A DNA stretch of 64,000 bases, taken from Escallonia rubra (lineage: Eukaryota > Streptophyta > Magnoliopsida > Escalloniales > Escalloniaceae). Shown here one piece after another: positions 10,894 through 21,803 of this stretch (the first letter of the stretch is position 1; every line of letters begins with the position of its first letter). The translations under genes and the position numbers were made by a program. Below the pieces are notes generated by a model. That model saw only the letters and a list, made by a program, of their open reading frames with translations. It made no database searches and was not told the DNA's origin. The stretch is from assembly GCA_033065855.1 (NCBI GenBank), contig JAVXUO010002417.1, forward strand, positions 168,589-232,588. Reading direction: 5' to 3'.

Positions 10894-12905
10894 ATGTCTG
10901 ATACTTCAGTTTCTAATTCGAGTAGTAGTTCGTCTTCGAGTTCAGAACGAGTTGCAACTTCAGGAAGTGAAGTTGGGACTTCAAATCCACAACCCCCACT
11001 ACCTTTAACTTCTCAACATTCCAACCTTCATCCTCTCAACGATTCCAACCTTCATCCTCTCAACCTTTAGCACCTTCATCTTCACAGCCTTTGCAATTTT
11101 TATCTGGAAGGAATCCTTTAGGAGATGTAAAGGATCAGGCCGAAGATAAGGCTAATCCCAAGCCTTGGTATACTGCTGACGAAAAGTCCAGTAAGATGTC
11201 GACCGAAGATTTACAGGATTTAATTCGGGAATATCCTCTTCCCGAAGGTTGGTATGCTCATCTTCCTGGTTTGGGTGAACCAGCTAACTACGGCACAAAG
11301 TTTGCAACGGGTGTCTACGAAGAGCAGGTGAAGTCTGGGTATAGACTTCCTCTCCATCCTTTTGCTCTTCGTTTCTTTGAGCATTATCGCATGGCTCCCG
11401 GGCAGCTTGTTCCAAATGGTTGGAGAAAGCTTGCCGGTCTCATATATTTGGTCCAGACTTCAGGTTACAAACCAGATGTAACAGATTTCATGAGAGTCTT
11501 CTTTGAAGTCTGTTTCGTCAAAGGAGTTTCCAACTGCCCCGGATGGTATTACATTCACAGTAGGCAACGACTTCTGAAGGGAGGCCCGAAGTCAAATAAA
11601 GGCTGGCATTCTAGATACTTCTTTGTTGGCCGACTGGACAAGGGGGACCTTCCTTTTGACAGAGTGTGGAATCCTTATTGCAAGGATTTCGAAAATCCTG
11701 GCAAGCCTACTCCCAACAGCCAGACTAAGCACATACTTAGTCATATTAAACTTCGAGGCGGTCTTTGTATAGATGAGCCTCTTTCAGAGGAGCAATTGGA
11801 GTGGGCGAAGATCATACCTTCAAAGCCCATTCCAGCTGGTCTTCTGATTCCTCCTCTTCCTGCTATTCCTAGCGTGTCAGCCGCTGAGACTGTTCCTTTA
11901 GGTGTGTTTTGCATAACATATTGGATTAAACTTGATTTCAATATTTATTCCCGTATTGACTTCTTTCTTCATTGCAGAAATGGCTGGTGGTGGTGGAAAA
12001 TCGCAGCATGGAGGCTTCCTTGGCGTTCTTCAGAAAGCTAAGGGGAAGCGAAAGGAGAAGCAGCCAAGTGTTGAGTTGCTTCCTGCTCTTAAGAGGACTA
12101 GAGTCACTCCTTCAGAACGCTCTCCACGGATACTTGAGCAAGTTTCTATTGAGGATGATCCCATTTTTCGCCCGAGATGGACACTTAGGCGTGATGACCT
12201 CGGGATGCCGGACAGTCAGGTCTCGGAGCAGCATCTTCGTCATGGGATTCTTCCTCGAGACAAGGAGGTTTTTCAGAATCAGACCTACGAGACATTTGCC
12301 TGCTCCTTTGCCCAGGCTGTCTATATGGTAACGTCCTTTGTCTCAACTAGGTTTTATGTTTTTGTTTTCAAGTTTCATTCAGCTGCTGACCTCAATCTTC
12401 ATTCCAGATGTACGCCAGTGGATCTGAGATGTTTTCTCGCTTTGAGATGGCAAGGCAGGTGGCGGCCGAGGAGGCCCAGCTGACAAGAGAAGCAGTCCAG
12501 GAAGCACAGGAGGCCACCCATCGTGCTGAAGAGCTGAGCAAGCGTGAGGAAGATCATCTTGATCGGATTGCGACTCTGGAGAAGAAACTGGATCGAGTTA
12601 AGAAGAGGGCTACAGAAGAGGTGACCAAAGCTCGAGACCAAGGCATTCGTGATTTCTTAGAGGGAAACGCGGGGGATGAATGGCTGAAGAAGCGGACCGA
12701 AGATGGCCTGGAGATTTATGAGCTTGGCTTTGTGAAGGCCAAGGAGATGTTTGCTGAGCGCTTTCCTGATATCCCCTTGGATGATTTTGTTCTGCCTGCG
12801 GTTGGGTCACCATCTGGGGAGACTGTTATGCCTCCAGAGGCAGGGGATGTTGCAGCTTCTGATCTTCCAGGGGAAGGTCCTTCTGGTGATGCCCCCGAGG
12901 CTTAG
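10894..12905 (+). CDS. Extra antisense ORF of the gypsy element, three exons, function unknown
   Basis: This gene runs opposite to gag-pol. Exon 1 (10894-11901) starts with a Ser-rich 'MSDTSVSNSS' segment. Around 10990-11040 the frame shifts by one base within a Ser/Pro/Gln-rich tract; from 11091 it encodes a globular region ('REYPLPEGWYAHLPGLGEP', 'HPFALRFFEHYRMAPGQLVPNGWRKL' in pieces) resembling the plant-transposon proteins found as extra ORFs in gypsy elements. Intron 1 is 11902-11977 (GT..AG) and rejoins in phase; exon 2 is 11978-12327 with a basic 'KAKGKRKEKQ' patch. Intron 2 is 12328-12407; exon 3 (12408-12905) has a long Glu/Ala/Lys-rich coiled coil (about residues 10-80 of that exon) and an acidic tail. 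The two introns are clean and in phase, which argues for past selection; the exon 1 frameshift suggests this copy may be inactive. Confidence 0.75.
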
Positions 12906-13580
12906 ACATGTAGCTAGCCTCTTTGTTTTGTTTAGACAGGTTTTCAATGCCCTCTTAAGGGCTTATATGTAAAACTCTATCTTTTAATTCTATCGCAATT
13001 TGTTCTTACTATGTGTTTCTCACGGTTTTTTGCATTTTACCATTCACATAGTTTAATCATTTTTACTTTGACTCAAACTCTTTAATCGTCACTTAAAGAG
13101 TCGGCAAAGAAGTCGAGCACCATCATTCGGCCTATATTTCGAAGATGCAAAAGCTTTGGTGAAGTGACGATGCCCCCATTAACTTTTGTTTCTTCACGGA
13201 TTTAGATCTATAGCTAATCCGTCTGGCTTCTCTTGTATTTTGTAAAACCCAAGAGTTATACACTCCGTTAAGACAGAGTGCTCGGCCATCACTCTGTTTA
13301 AACAGAATGTTTTGGTTCAAATTTCTCACTCTGTTCCGGCAGAGTGTTCGGCCGTCACTCTGTTCGGACAGAATGTTTTGGCTAAGCTTGTATTACAACA
13401 ATACTTTTCACAAAATAACTTTATTGCTAGAGTAAAAGATAAAGTTTACATTGGATTGCTTAATCAACCCATTTATTCCAAACAATCTGCTAAGGATTAT
13501 TTTTAAGACATTGGAGTTCTGATAAGGTCTGTGCCCCTTATCCCCCAAAAAAAGGAAGTGTTTTGGCTCGTGCTGAGACA
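12906..13580. other. Spacer between antisense gene and integrase, with repeat-related units
   Basis: This is the 3' flank of the antisense gene and the end of pol. At 13274 and 13341 two units related to the minisatellite occur (AGAGTGYTCGGCCRTCACTC, 67 bp apart), with an ACAGAATGTTTTGG tail not present in the main array. No coding signal was found. Confidence 0.7.
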
Positions 13581-15381
13581 TTACTGGTAATATCTGCGCA
13601 AGTTCTCTGCATTCCAAGTTCGAGGGATGGATTCTCCAGAAAGTGTCCCTAGTGCGTAGGCGCCCGGTTTGAGCACCTTTATAACACGGTAGGGTCCTTC
13701 CCAGTTTGGAGATAACTTTCCCGTCGCTGCCTTTGGATCGGAGACTTCTAGTTTGCGAAGAACTAAATCTCCCTCGTTGAACTGCCTGGATCGGACTCTT
13801 TGATTGTAATATCGTGCCACTCGTTGTTTTATGACGACAGATCGTGCATGGGCTTGAGTTCGAGCTTCCTCTACCAAGTCAAGATTTGCTCGGAGTCCAT
13901 CTTCGTTGCTTAATTCGTTGAAGTGTAAGGCCCGTATTATTGGAACTCCTATCTCAACTGGCAACATTGCTTCCGTTCCATAGTAGAGTAAGAAAGGTGT
14001 TTCCCCTGTGACTGAATTCGGGGTTGTTCGATAGGCCCACAACACTTTGGGGAGTTCGTCCACCCATGCACCTTTAGCATCGTCTAGCTTCTTCTTCAAT
14101 CCTTGTAGGATGCTTCGATTCATGTTTTCAGTCTGTCCGTTGGATTGTGGATGGGCTACAGAAGTGAATCTCAAATCGATGGACAGATTCGTACAAAAGG
14201 TTCGAAAGTTGTTGTTGTCAAATTGTTTTCCATTATCAACGACCAAAGCCCTTGGTATTCCAAAACGACAGATGACATTTTTCCAGAAGAATTCTTCACA
14301 CTTGGCTGAAGTAATGGTTGCCAAAGATTCTGCTTCGGTCCATTTGGTGAAGTAGTCTATTGTCACGATCACAAATCGCCGTTGCCCCGACGCCATGGGA
14401 AACGGTCCCAGTAGATCCATTCCCCATACAGCAAAGGGAATGGGAGAAACAATCGAAGTTAAAGGAGCAACTGGTGTATGAGAAACCGGTGCAAACTTCT
14501 GACACTTATCGCATCTTCGCGTGAATTCGATTGCGTCTTTCTGCATCGTAGGCCAGTAGTATCCTTGCCTTAAGATTTTCTGTGCCAATGTCCTCCCTCC
14601 GAGGTGTTGGCCGCATATCCCTTCATGTACTTCTTGTAATGCGTACAGAGATTCTGATGGGCGTAGACATCTGAGGTAAGGAAGGTTGAATGATTTCTTG
14701 TATAAAGTTCCTTCTACTAAGGCATACCGTGCAGCTTTCACACGAAGATTTTTCGCCTCATGTCTTTCACTTGGTAATTCGCCTGTGGATAAGTATTTGT
14801 CGATGATGTCCATCCAGCAGGGTTCTTGATCTATGATTTCAATGTCTACTTGAGAACCGATACTGCGGTCTTTTAGGAATTCAAGGTATTCCGGTTTTTG
14901 GACATTGGTTTCTTCAGTAGAAGTAAGCCTTGATAATGTATCTGCCTGAGTATTTTGATCCCGGGGGATCTGGCGGATGGTGAAGTTTTGAAACTTCACT
15001 GCTGAGGTTTTAACTAAGTCAAGGTACTGAGCCATTCTTTCGTCTCTGGCCTCGTAATCTCCCAAGACGTGATTGACCACCAGTTGGGAATCACTATAAA
15101 CCGATAGTGAGTCCACTTTTAAGGCGTGTGCTAGCCGTATCCCCGCAAGAAGGGCCTCATACTCTGCTTCGTTATTTGAGGCCTGGAATCCAAAGCGAAG
15201 CGCGTATTCAATAGTAAATCCTTCTGGACTTATAAGAATAATGCCGGCTCCACTGCTGCCAATAGCTGAAGAACCGTCGACATAGAGATCCCAAGGGTCT
15301 GGAACTTCCGAAATTATAAGTTGAGGAGGGTCTTCGGGTAATGTACACTCGACAATAAAGTCTGCTGAGGTTGAGCTTTAA
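13581..15381 (-). pseudogene. gypsy pol, second RNase H-like domain and integrase
   Basis: The frame opens at about 15381, right after a one-base frame change from the upstream pol, and runs to the stop at 13581. It starts with an RNase H-like domain ('LYVDGSSAIGSSGAGI', 'NNEAEYEALLAGI', 'VYSDSQLVVNHVLG'), the additional RNase H typical of Tat-type elements. Integrase follows with an intact HHCC zinc finger (His164, His171, Cys202, Cys205 counted from the GTG codon at 15116) and the D-D-E triad (Asp234 in 'WGMDLLGP', Asp294 in 'VVDNGKQF', Glu330 in 'NGQTENMN'). The C-terminal domain ends 'WNAENLRRYYQ'. The integrase itself looks complete, but the polyprotein is broken upstream. Confidence 0.9.
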
Positions 15382-17098
15382 TTGCAGTGCGAGGATTATA
15401 TTGGATGTCGAATTCCCCCAACTCTACGGACCAATTGACTAGTCTTCCTGAAGCCTCGGGGCTCAGCAATACCTTTCTAAGTGGTTGGTCCGTCAGTACG
15501 ATAATGGTATGAGACTGGAAATATGGTCGAAGGCGCCTAGTTGATATGATAAGGGCTAGTGCGATCTTGTCAATCTTTGGATACCTTGTCTCTACATCTT
15601 GTAAGACTTTACTAATGTAATATATGGGTTTCTGAATTCCATCTTCTTCTCTGATTAAAACGGTACTGACTGCGACGTCAGTGACTGATAGGTATAGAAA
15701 TAAATTTTCACCGGGAAGTGGTTTTGAAAGTAGAGGTGGGGAACTCAAATACATTTTGAGTTCTTCAAACGACTCTTGGCAGTCATCTGTCCAAGTGAAA
15801 CTTTTTGCTTTTCTAATGGCTTTGAAGAATGGCAAGCACCGTTCAGCTGATCGAGCCATGAACCTTCCCAAGGCTGCGACTCTTCCCGTTAACTCTTGTA
15901 CTTGCTTGATTGTTTTTGGGGACGTCATGGTTTGAATAGCCTTGATCTTTTCTGGGTTAGCCTCAATCCCTCGTTGAGAAACTATGAAACCCAAAAAATT
16001 TCCTAATGCGACTCCGAAAGCGCATTTGAGTGGATTCAGCTTCATTTGATACTTTCGAAGGATGTCGAAAGTCTCTTTCAAGTCTTTGACATGGAATTCT
16101 GGCTTTATGCTTTTGACGAGCATGTCATCGACATAAACTTCCATGTTCTTTCCGATCAAATCCCGAAAGATCATGTTCACCAGACGCTGGTAGGTTGCCC
16201 TGGCGTTCTTGAGTCCAAAGGGCATCACTTTATAGCAGTATAATCCTCTTTCTGTGATGAATGAAGTTTTGGAGATATCGTCCTTGTGCATGTCTGCAGT
16301 ATAATCCTCTTTCAGCCTATGGGTAATGACTTCAGGATCAATTCCAGCCATGTCTGCAGCTGTCCATGCGAATATATCCGCATAGGTTCTCAATAGGTTC
16401 ACCAACTCGAGTCTGGTGTTTTCCTTAAGATTCGAACCTATCCGAACTGTTTTGTTTTCCTCTCCGGGATATAGTTCGATGCTAATAAGATCTTCGACCG
16501 GTTCTCCCCTTTGCATCTTTGTATCTTCCCGGAGGTCTTCGATAATGAGTGTTTCCTTGTTCTTTGATCGGCATGAAGTCATATAGCATTGACGAGCTGT
16601 AGTTTGGTCTCCTTTCACCTCTCCAATCCCTTGTTCCGTGGGGAACTTCATCTTGAGGTGGTAGGTTGACACTACTGCCTGTAATTGATTGAGTGCTGGC
16701 CGTCCCAATATGGCGTTGTACGCTGAGGGGACCTTTACCACCACAAAATCAAGCATGAAGTTGGCCTGTGCCGGAGGTATGCCAATCGCAACTGGGAGTG
16801 CAATGATACCTTCGACATCGACTGGATGATTGGAGAATCCATATAACGGTGTATCCATCTTTCGGAGACGGTTCGCTGGAATGTTCATCTTCTGAAATGC
16901 ATCATAAAATAAGACATCGGCGGAGCTTCCGTTGTCAATCAGAACACGTTTTACATCAAAGTTCCCAGCCTTCATTGTGATGACTAATGGATCGTCATGG
17001 GGGGTTTTTATACCCCTTGAATCTTCATCGGAAAAGGTGATCGCCGCTATGGGTATTATCTTCTGTTTCTTATTCGGGGGCTGACTCGTTATGCACAC
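15314..17098 (-). pseudogene. gypsy pol: protease, reverse transcriptase (internal deletion), RNase H
   Basis: Residue 55 is the protease Asp in 'LIDNGSSADVLFYDAF'. RT and RNase H follow: 'CYKVMPFGLKNA' near 288-299, the catalytic 'VYVDDMLV' at 321-328, 'NFLGFIVSQRGIEANP' near 367-382, 'FTWTDDCQESFEELK', and the tether 'DQPLRKVL'. At residues 261-271 the chain jumps from 'VITHRL' directly to 'MHKDD'. The N-terminal RT fingers and the motif bearing the first catalytic Asp, about 95-100 residues in relatives, are missing, so the RT is inactive. The deletion is in frame and carries a short filler (see findings). The frame ends in missense after a frameshift near 15375. Confidence 0.92.
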
Positions 17099-18830
17099 TT
17101 CTCTGGCGTATGCTTATTCGAGCCTGTCCTGACGAACCTCCTGCTGCTAATCCCCCAAATATGGTATTGATCGTACTCACATTCTCTTCTCGATCTTCTC
17201 TTTCCTCCATGGCCGGAGGTGTCTGTTGTCTTTCTTCTCTAGGAGTTGCAAATTTTCTCAACTGGCCACGCTTGATAAGGGCCTCAATTTCTCGTTTAAG
17301 CGTCCCGCAATTATCGGTTGTGTGACCATGATCGTTGTGAAAGTGACACCATAAATCTTTGTTCCTCTTGTTTGGTCGGGATCTCATTTTGTCTGGCCAC
17401 TGGAGAGCTTTATTGTCTTTGATCTCGTGGAGAATTTGCGATGGTTTTGCATTAAGAGGTGTCATGTTTTCTGAAGCAAATCGGTCTTTTGGACGCCGAT
17501 CATCGCGCTTAGGCTGCTTTGCTGGCTTGCCTCCTTGGGGAGTCATCTCTCGAGATCGTTTCTTCTCTTCTCCATGTCGTTCTTTGTGTGTTTCCAGGTA
17601 TTCTTCAGCCTGAATATATTTGTTGGCTTTCTCGAGAAGGGCTTTCATATTACCTGGAGGACTTTTGTTTACAGAGAATACAAACTTGGATGTTGGTCGG
17701 ATGCCTCGGAGGAAGGCAGTGTACTTCACGGATTCGTCCAAGATATCGATTTCCAAAGTAGCTGCGTTGAATCGTCCGACGAAGTATGCCAAAGATTCAT
17801 TTTTCTCTTGCACGATGTTTAGCAGACTCGCCGAGTTTTTTCTTCGGAAGAGACTGCTTACAAAGTGTTTTTGAAAGAGATCCGATAATTGGCTGAAGGA
17901 GTAGATGGATCTTGGTTGCAGAGACTTGAACCATGCATGTGCCGCTTTTCTCAGAGTAGTAGGAAAGGCTTTGCACATAACAGCATCTGAAACCTGGAGG
18001 AGTAACATGTTCGTTTGAAACTGGTAAACATGTTCTCCTGGATCTCCGGCTCCGTTGTAGAGGTCACATTGAGGCATGCGAAAATTGGGAGGTAGCTTTG
18101 CCTTTTCGATGGTTTCGGATAACGGATATCCAGATTTTCCCCTCAGCGGAGATTGTTCTGGGGAGTTATATCTAGGGACCACCTTCCAGGAGTCTCGTTC
18201 TCGAGAACGAAACTCAGGCGTCCTTTTTCTGGGTACAGATCTTTGAAGGGTTTCAGCTCTGGTGACCCGTTTGGGGGAGGGGTTGGTACTGCCTTCGACT
18301 GATGGGTCTCGTTGATAGCATGATCCACTCCTAGTCATGTGATCTCCGTTCTTCTCTCTTGGATTATAAGTTGAATCGGCCGTTGATCTGTATTTGCGGC
18401 CGTAGCTCTATCTGGAGGTGAGATGAAGACGAAGGTCGCTTGGGTTAAGATGAGAATGGTGAGTGGACGGTGGAGCCATCGCCACGTCGAGTTTTCGCTG
18501 AAGAGTGTTTACAACATCCTTCAGTTCATGGATTTCCTTTGTGAGGTTGTCATGTGGTGTTTTGAATAGCTGACGGTTTAGATGATGGCGGAGGTCATCG
18601 TCCTTCAGAGTAGGCGTTGGAGATCGATTTCTCCGAGGTCTAGTTTCCGCTTCGGGAGTAGCAGATGTTACGTTGACATAATCATCTTCAGAAGAACTGG
18701 CGCGATGGCGGTGTGAAGGGGTCGATTGTCGGTCATGAGAACGACCTGGTTGACGAGAGCCGCCAGTTCGGGCATGACGGTTCTGGGGATGATTCTGTGA
18801 AGAGTCATCGGAAGAAGAATGATTAGCCAT
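17070..18830 (-). pseudogene. gypsy gag with one in-frame stop
   Basis: The ATG at 18828-18830 lies just inside the primer site. The first 140 residues are Ser/His/Arg-rich ('MANHSSSDDSSQNHPQNRH') with a helical segment near the end. A TAG at 18408-18410 interrupts the frame, which then continues unbroken to 17070. The second part holds the capsid-like retrotransposon gag domain ('LYNGAGDPGEHVYQFQTNM', 'AAHAWFKSLQPRSIYSFSQL') and a zinc-knuckle variant 'CHFHNDHGHTTDNC'. It overlaps the pol frame by about 29 bases in a different phase, so pol would need a frameshift or reinitiation, or a base was lost here. Confidence 0.9.
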
Positions 18831-18842
18831 GTTCTCTGTAGG

Positions 18843-18861
18843 GGTCCCACGGATGGCGCCA
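18843..18861 (-). promoter_or_regulatory. Primer-binding site of the gypsy element
   Basis: On the minus strand, three bases after the 5' LTR, the sequence is TGGCGCCATCCGTGGGACC. The TGGCGCC start is the form common in Athila/Tat-type plant elements. The matching tRNA was not identified. Confidence 0.7.
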
Positions 18862-18864
18862 ATC

Positions 18865-19307
18865 TGTTGCAGCTAGAAACTGGATCGGGAACAGTACCAG
18901 AATTCAGGCCTGCAAAAGAGAACACGGAGTGACCGCCGGGTGGGGTTCCGGCGGGGGAACGCTCCGATGCTTCAGTCAGAAAAGGCTAACAAGGTAGAAC
19001 TCTGAATAGCAGTATTGCACAATGTGTATATGTGTGAACTTAGGCTTACCTGGGGGGCTTGACCCCCTTTATATAGTGGTAGCAAGAGGAATCCGTTTAG
19101 AATTGGGCTTCAATCAACTCTAATCCGAATCTCACTAGGATCCTGGAGGATCCTATATTGATCTTTGCTGGTAGAGTTAGACTTTCTTTAGGATTCTGTC
19201 TAGTGACTGATATGGTAAGTGCCATATCAGTAGTGAGCCGGCATGGGCCACGCACTACACCTTCCACGTGTCGTCCGTAGATTGGAGGGATATTTTCAGT
19301 TATATCA
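18865..19307 (-). repeat. 5' LTR of the gypsy element
   Basis: 443 bp, the partner of 8876-9318 with seven single-base differences by eye and no length difference. It is flanked on the outside by the TGTGC target duplication at 19308-19312. Confidence 0.93.
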
Positions 19308-19521
19308 TGTGCAAAGCAAAGGGACCCTAACACTCGGAGATGCTCATACTCTGGTGCTTGACCATATATAATTCATATGGAGTTTTGCCATTTAAAATCG
19401 ATGACGGAGTTTGATTAATCAAGTACCCTGCCGTCAAAACACACTCTCTCCAAAAACTGATTGGAAGATGACATTGAAAACGTAAGGCACGAGCAACATT
19501 CAAATGTGACGGTGTTTTCTT

Positions 19522-19965
19522 TCAACTCCGCCATTCTGCTGAGGTGTTCCTGTGCATGAGGTTTGAAAAACAATTCCATGTTCTAGGAAATAATTTTTTC
19601 ATACAGGTGAATTCTGTCCCATTGTCACTCTTTACAATTTTAACCTCCTTATTGAATTGTCTAGCAATCATGGCAAAGAAAATTTTCAAGGTTTGAGACA
19701 CCTCTGTCTTATCAATAAGTAAAAATATCCAGACACCTCGAGAATAATAATCAGCAATTGTCAAAAAATATGAAGCTCCACAAGAAGAGGATGTTTTATA
19801 AGGACCCCACAAATCGCAATGAATTAACTCAAAAATATCTGAAGCTCTATAATCACTTAAAGGAAATGTGTCTCTGGTTTGTTTTGCTAGTTGACATACA
19901 TCACAACTTTTATTCAAAATACCACTACTCTTCTTAAGATCGACGAAATGAACTAACTTGGTCAC
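19522..19965 (-). pseudogene. copia-2 integrase core
   Basis: The frame is continuous with the upstream protease segment through a TAA at 19966-19968. It holds the zinc-binding 'CDVCQLAKQTR', then 'FELIHCDLWGPY' with the first catalytic Asp and 'VKSDNGTEF' with the second. A frameshift near 19580-19590 moves the region with the catalytic Glu into another frame. The gene then runs on to the gypsy insertion at 19312. Confidence 0.9.
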
Positions 19966-20601
19966 TTACGGAGAAGGATGCCCCAAACGCTTGTGCCAAA
20001 GATCGAGGGAGCATGCACCGTTCACTTTCATTGCCTTTATGCTCGGTATGGCCCAGAAATAATAAAGGCCATCTCGTCGTTCACCCGCACCAATCGACAT
20101 CCTTGAAGTGCGGCCCTGTATAACACACAAACTGTTAGTGAATTGCACAAAATAATCTGAATGATCTATCAATTGCGACACATAAATTAGGTTGCAAGTT
20201 AAGCCGGGCACATAAAGCACATCTTTAAGAATCAAATTTCCGCCAAGGATGACTGAACCCTCTTTAATAGCTACTGCATTATTTCCATCTAGCAAGGCGA
20301 CATGACAACTTGAAATTTCCCGCACATCACGTAAGTTTTTTGTGTTGCCCGTCATATGATTTGACGCCCTTGTGTCGATGATCCAAAGATTGTGCTTACC
20401 AATCATCTTTTCACTCGCATTTGGTTTCTGACTCTTCAGCATCGCAAGAAGAGTCTGCCACTGTTCCGTACTTAGTCCAGGTGTCCCCAAGCTCTTTGTA
20501 TCCACTGCATTGGCTGCTAAGAAGGAAGGTCCTTCTCCAGCTGTCTGAACAGCATTTGCACGCGACGTTCCACCTCGTCCACGACTTCCACTATGTCTCA
20601 T
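19966..20601 (-). pseudogene. copia-2 protease and GAG-pre-integrase
   Basis: The same reading frame as gag, resumed after a nonsense codon. The protease motif reads 'IIDTRASNHMTG'; active copies have D-T/S-G-A, so the conserved Gly is Arg here. The pre-integrase region 'SLDLWHKRLGHPSP' closes the segment at a TAA. Both changes are single-base in type. Confidence 0.88.
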
Positions 20602-20667
20602 CTTTTGCTGTTGTTGTCCTCTACCACGGCCACCTGCTTTCCCATCACCACGAGGACGATCGCCCCA

Positions 20668-21528
20668 CTATTCAGGGTAGCCAACGAGTAAGAAACAGTT
20701 CTCGGACTCATGTCCAGAGCGTTTGCAGTTGGAGCACACCACGTTCTTGTCCTTCCATTCACCTCTACCTCGGTAGGCTGCCGTGCTTTGGGCTTCAAAG
20801 ACCATAGCTTCGCCTCGCTCTTCTTTTCCGCGAGCAATTGTTTTCACTCTTTCTTCTTGTATCAGAGTCGAATAGACTCTGTTAAGATTTGGCAGTGGAT
20901 CCTGTGCAAGAAGATTGGATCGCATCGTGCCGTAAATAGTTTCTTCCAAACCCATGAGGAATTGATGCACTTTCTCCTCTTCCCGTTTCTTCTCCAAGAC
21001 AAACCTGAGATCACAAGTGCACTTCCCGCACTTGCATGTCGGCATCTGTTCAAAATTTGCAAGTTTATCCCATAGCATCTTCAGTTTGCCATAATAATTA
21101 ACAATGGTCAAACCCTTCTGTTTGCAATCATCAAGTTCCGTCTTCAGTTGTTGAATTGTCGGTCCATTTACGACCAAAAATTGCTCCTTAATATCTGCCC
21201 ACAAGTCCTGGGCTACCTCCACATGAGACATAGTTGATCGAAGGGTAGGTTCAATGGTGTTTCTAATCCAAGAAACCAACAAAGAATTGATGGTCCACCA
21301 ATCTTCAAGATCTGACGAGTTTTCATCTGGTCTTTTGATTGTTCCGTCGATGAAGCCAAACTTCTTCCTTGCTTTCATAGCTGTCCGGATCGAGCGAGCC
21401 CACTCATCGTAGTTCTCGCCTTTCAACTGCACTTGTGTTATGATAATTCTAGGATTACCATTTGTCGTCAAGTCATATGGAGAAATTGTCTTCCTCTGGG
21501 TCACGTCTTTACCATTATCTTTAGCCAT
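20668..21528 (-). pseudogene. copia-2 gag, truncated by a TGG-to-TAG-type stop
   Basis: The ATG at 21526-21528 is 38 bases inside the primer site. The 286 residues show a plant copia gag: 'LKGENYDEWARSIRTAMKARKKFGFIDG' (in pieces), 'WWTINSLLVSWIRNTI', 'LWADIKEQF', then the zinc knuckle 'CSNCKRSGHESENC' at about 264-277. It ends 'LVGYPE' followed by TAG and then an open in-frame continuation starting W-G-D-R-P. Relatives read W-W there, so a Trp codon has probably become the stop. Confidence 0.92.
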
Positions 21529-21565
21529 GGTTTCAGTACTTTAGAATTTTGTGGAAGAAGATTGT

Positions 21566-21577
21566 GCTCTGATACCA
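21566..21577 (-). promoter_or_regulatory. Primer-binding site of copia-2 (initiator tRNA-Met type)
   Basis: TGGTATCAGAGC on the minus strand directly follows the 5' LTR. This is the classic complement of the 3' end of plant initiator tRNA-Met. Confidence 0.92.
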
Positions 21578-21797
21578 TGCTAATTTACATGGGAACCATC
21601 ATCTTCTCATTACCAGCAAAATGTCTATATATACAAGAGTAAGGATAATCAATCTCCTAAGAATAAGGCTACGAATCTGGTAATCAAGCTCCTAAGAATA
21701 AGGTAATCAAGCTCCTACGAATCTGGTAATCAATCACACGATCTCAGCCATATAGCCATTTATACAAACGATTACATATCTATATTTACATCCAATA
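21578..21797 (-). repeat. 5' LTR of copia-2
   Basis: 220 bp, partner of 6485-6704 with six single-base differences by eye. It is flanked on the outside by a GGGGGG run, matching the poly-G on the far side of the element. Confidence 0.93.
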
Positions 21798-21803
21798 GGG
21801 GGG

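Larger units (their letters stand above)
8876..19307 (-). mobile_element. Ty3/gypsy LTR retrotransposon with extra antisense gene, nested in copia-2
   Basis: Identical-length 443-bp LTRs (8876-9318, 18865-19307) end TGTTGC...ATATCA and are flanked by a perfect TGTGC duplication (8871-8875 and 19308-19312). Internal order on the minus strand is gag, protease-RT-RNase H, second RNase H-like domain, integrase: the Ty3/gypsy order. The second RNase H and the TGGCGCC-type primer site point to the Tat/Athila side of plant gypsy elements. Between integrase and the 3' LTR lies 4.2 kb with an oppositely oriented spliced gene and a minisatellite. The LTRs differ at seven positions (1.6%), so the insertion is recent. 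RT deletion, a pol frameshift and a gag stop show it cannot move by itself. Confidence 0.95.
6485..21797 (-). mobile_element. Ty1/copia LTR retrotransposon (copia-2) with nested gypsy insertion
   Basis: Equal-length 220-bp LTRs (6485-6704 and 21578-21797) bracket copia gag, protease, integrase, RT and RNase H on the minus strand. The initiator-Met tRNA primer site is next to the 5' LTR (21566-21577), and a GAGGGGG polypurine tract (minus strand) abuts the 3' LTR at 6705. Both LTRs begin TATTGG on the sense strand, a variant of the usual TGTTGG. The LTRs differ at six of 220 positions by eye. The integrase region is split by the gypsy element at 8876-19307. Nonsense codons and frameshifts inactivate the rest. 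Confidence 0.94.

Noticed and set aside
15681..17874. Plus-strand frames opposite gypsy pol and gag
   Set aside because: Shadows of the minus-strand polyprotein without motifs or splice structure, unlike the real plus-strand gene at 10894-12905.
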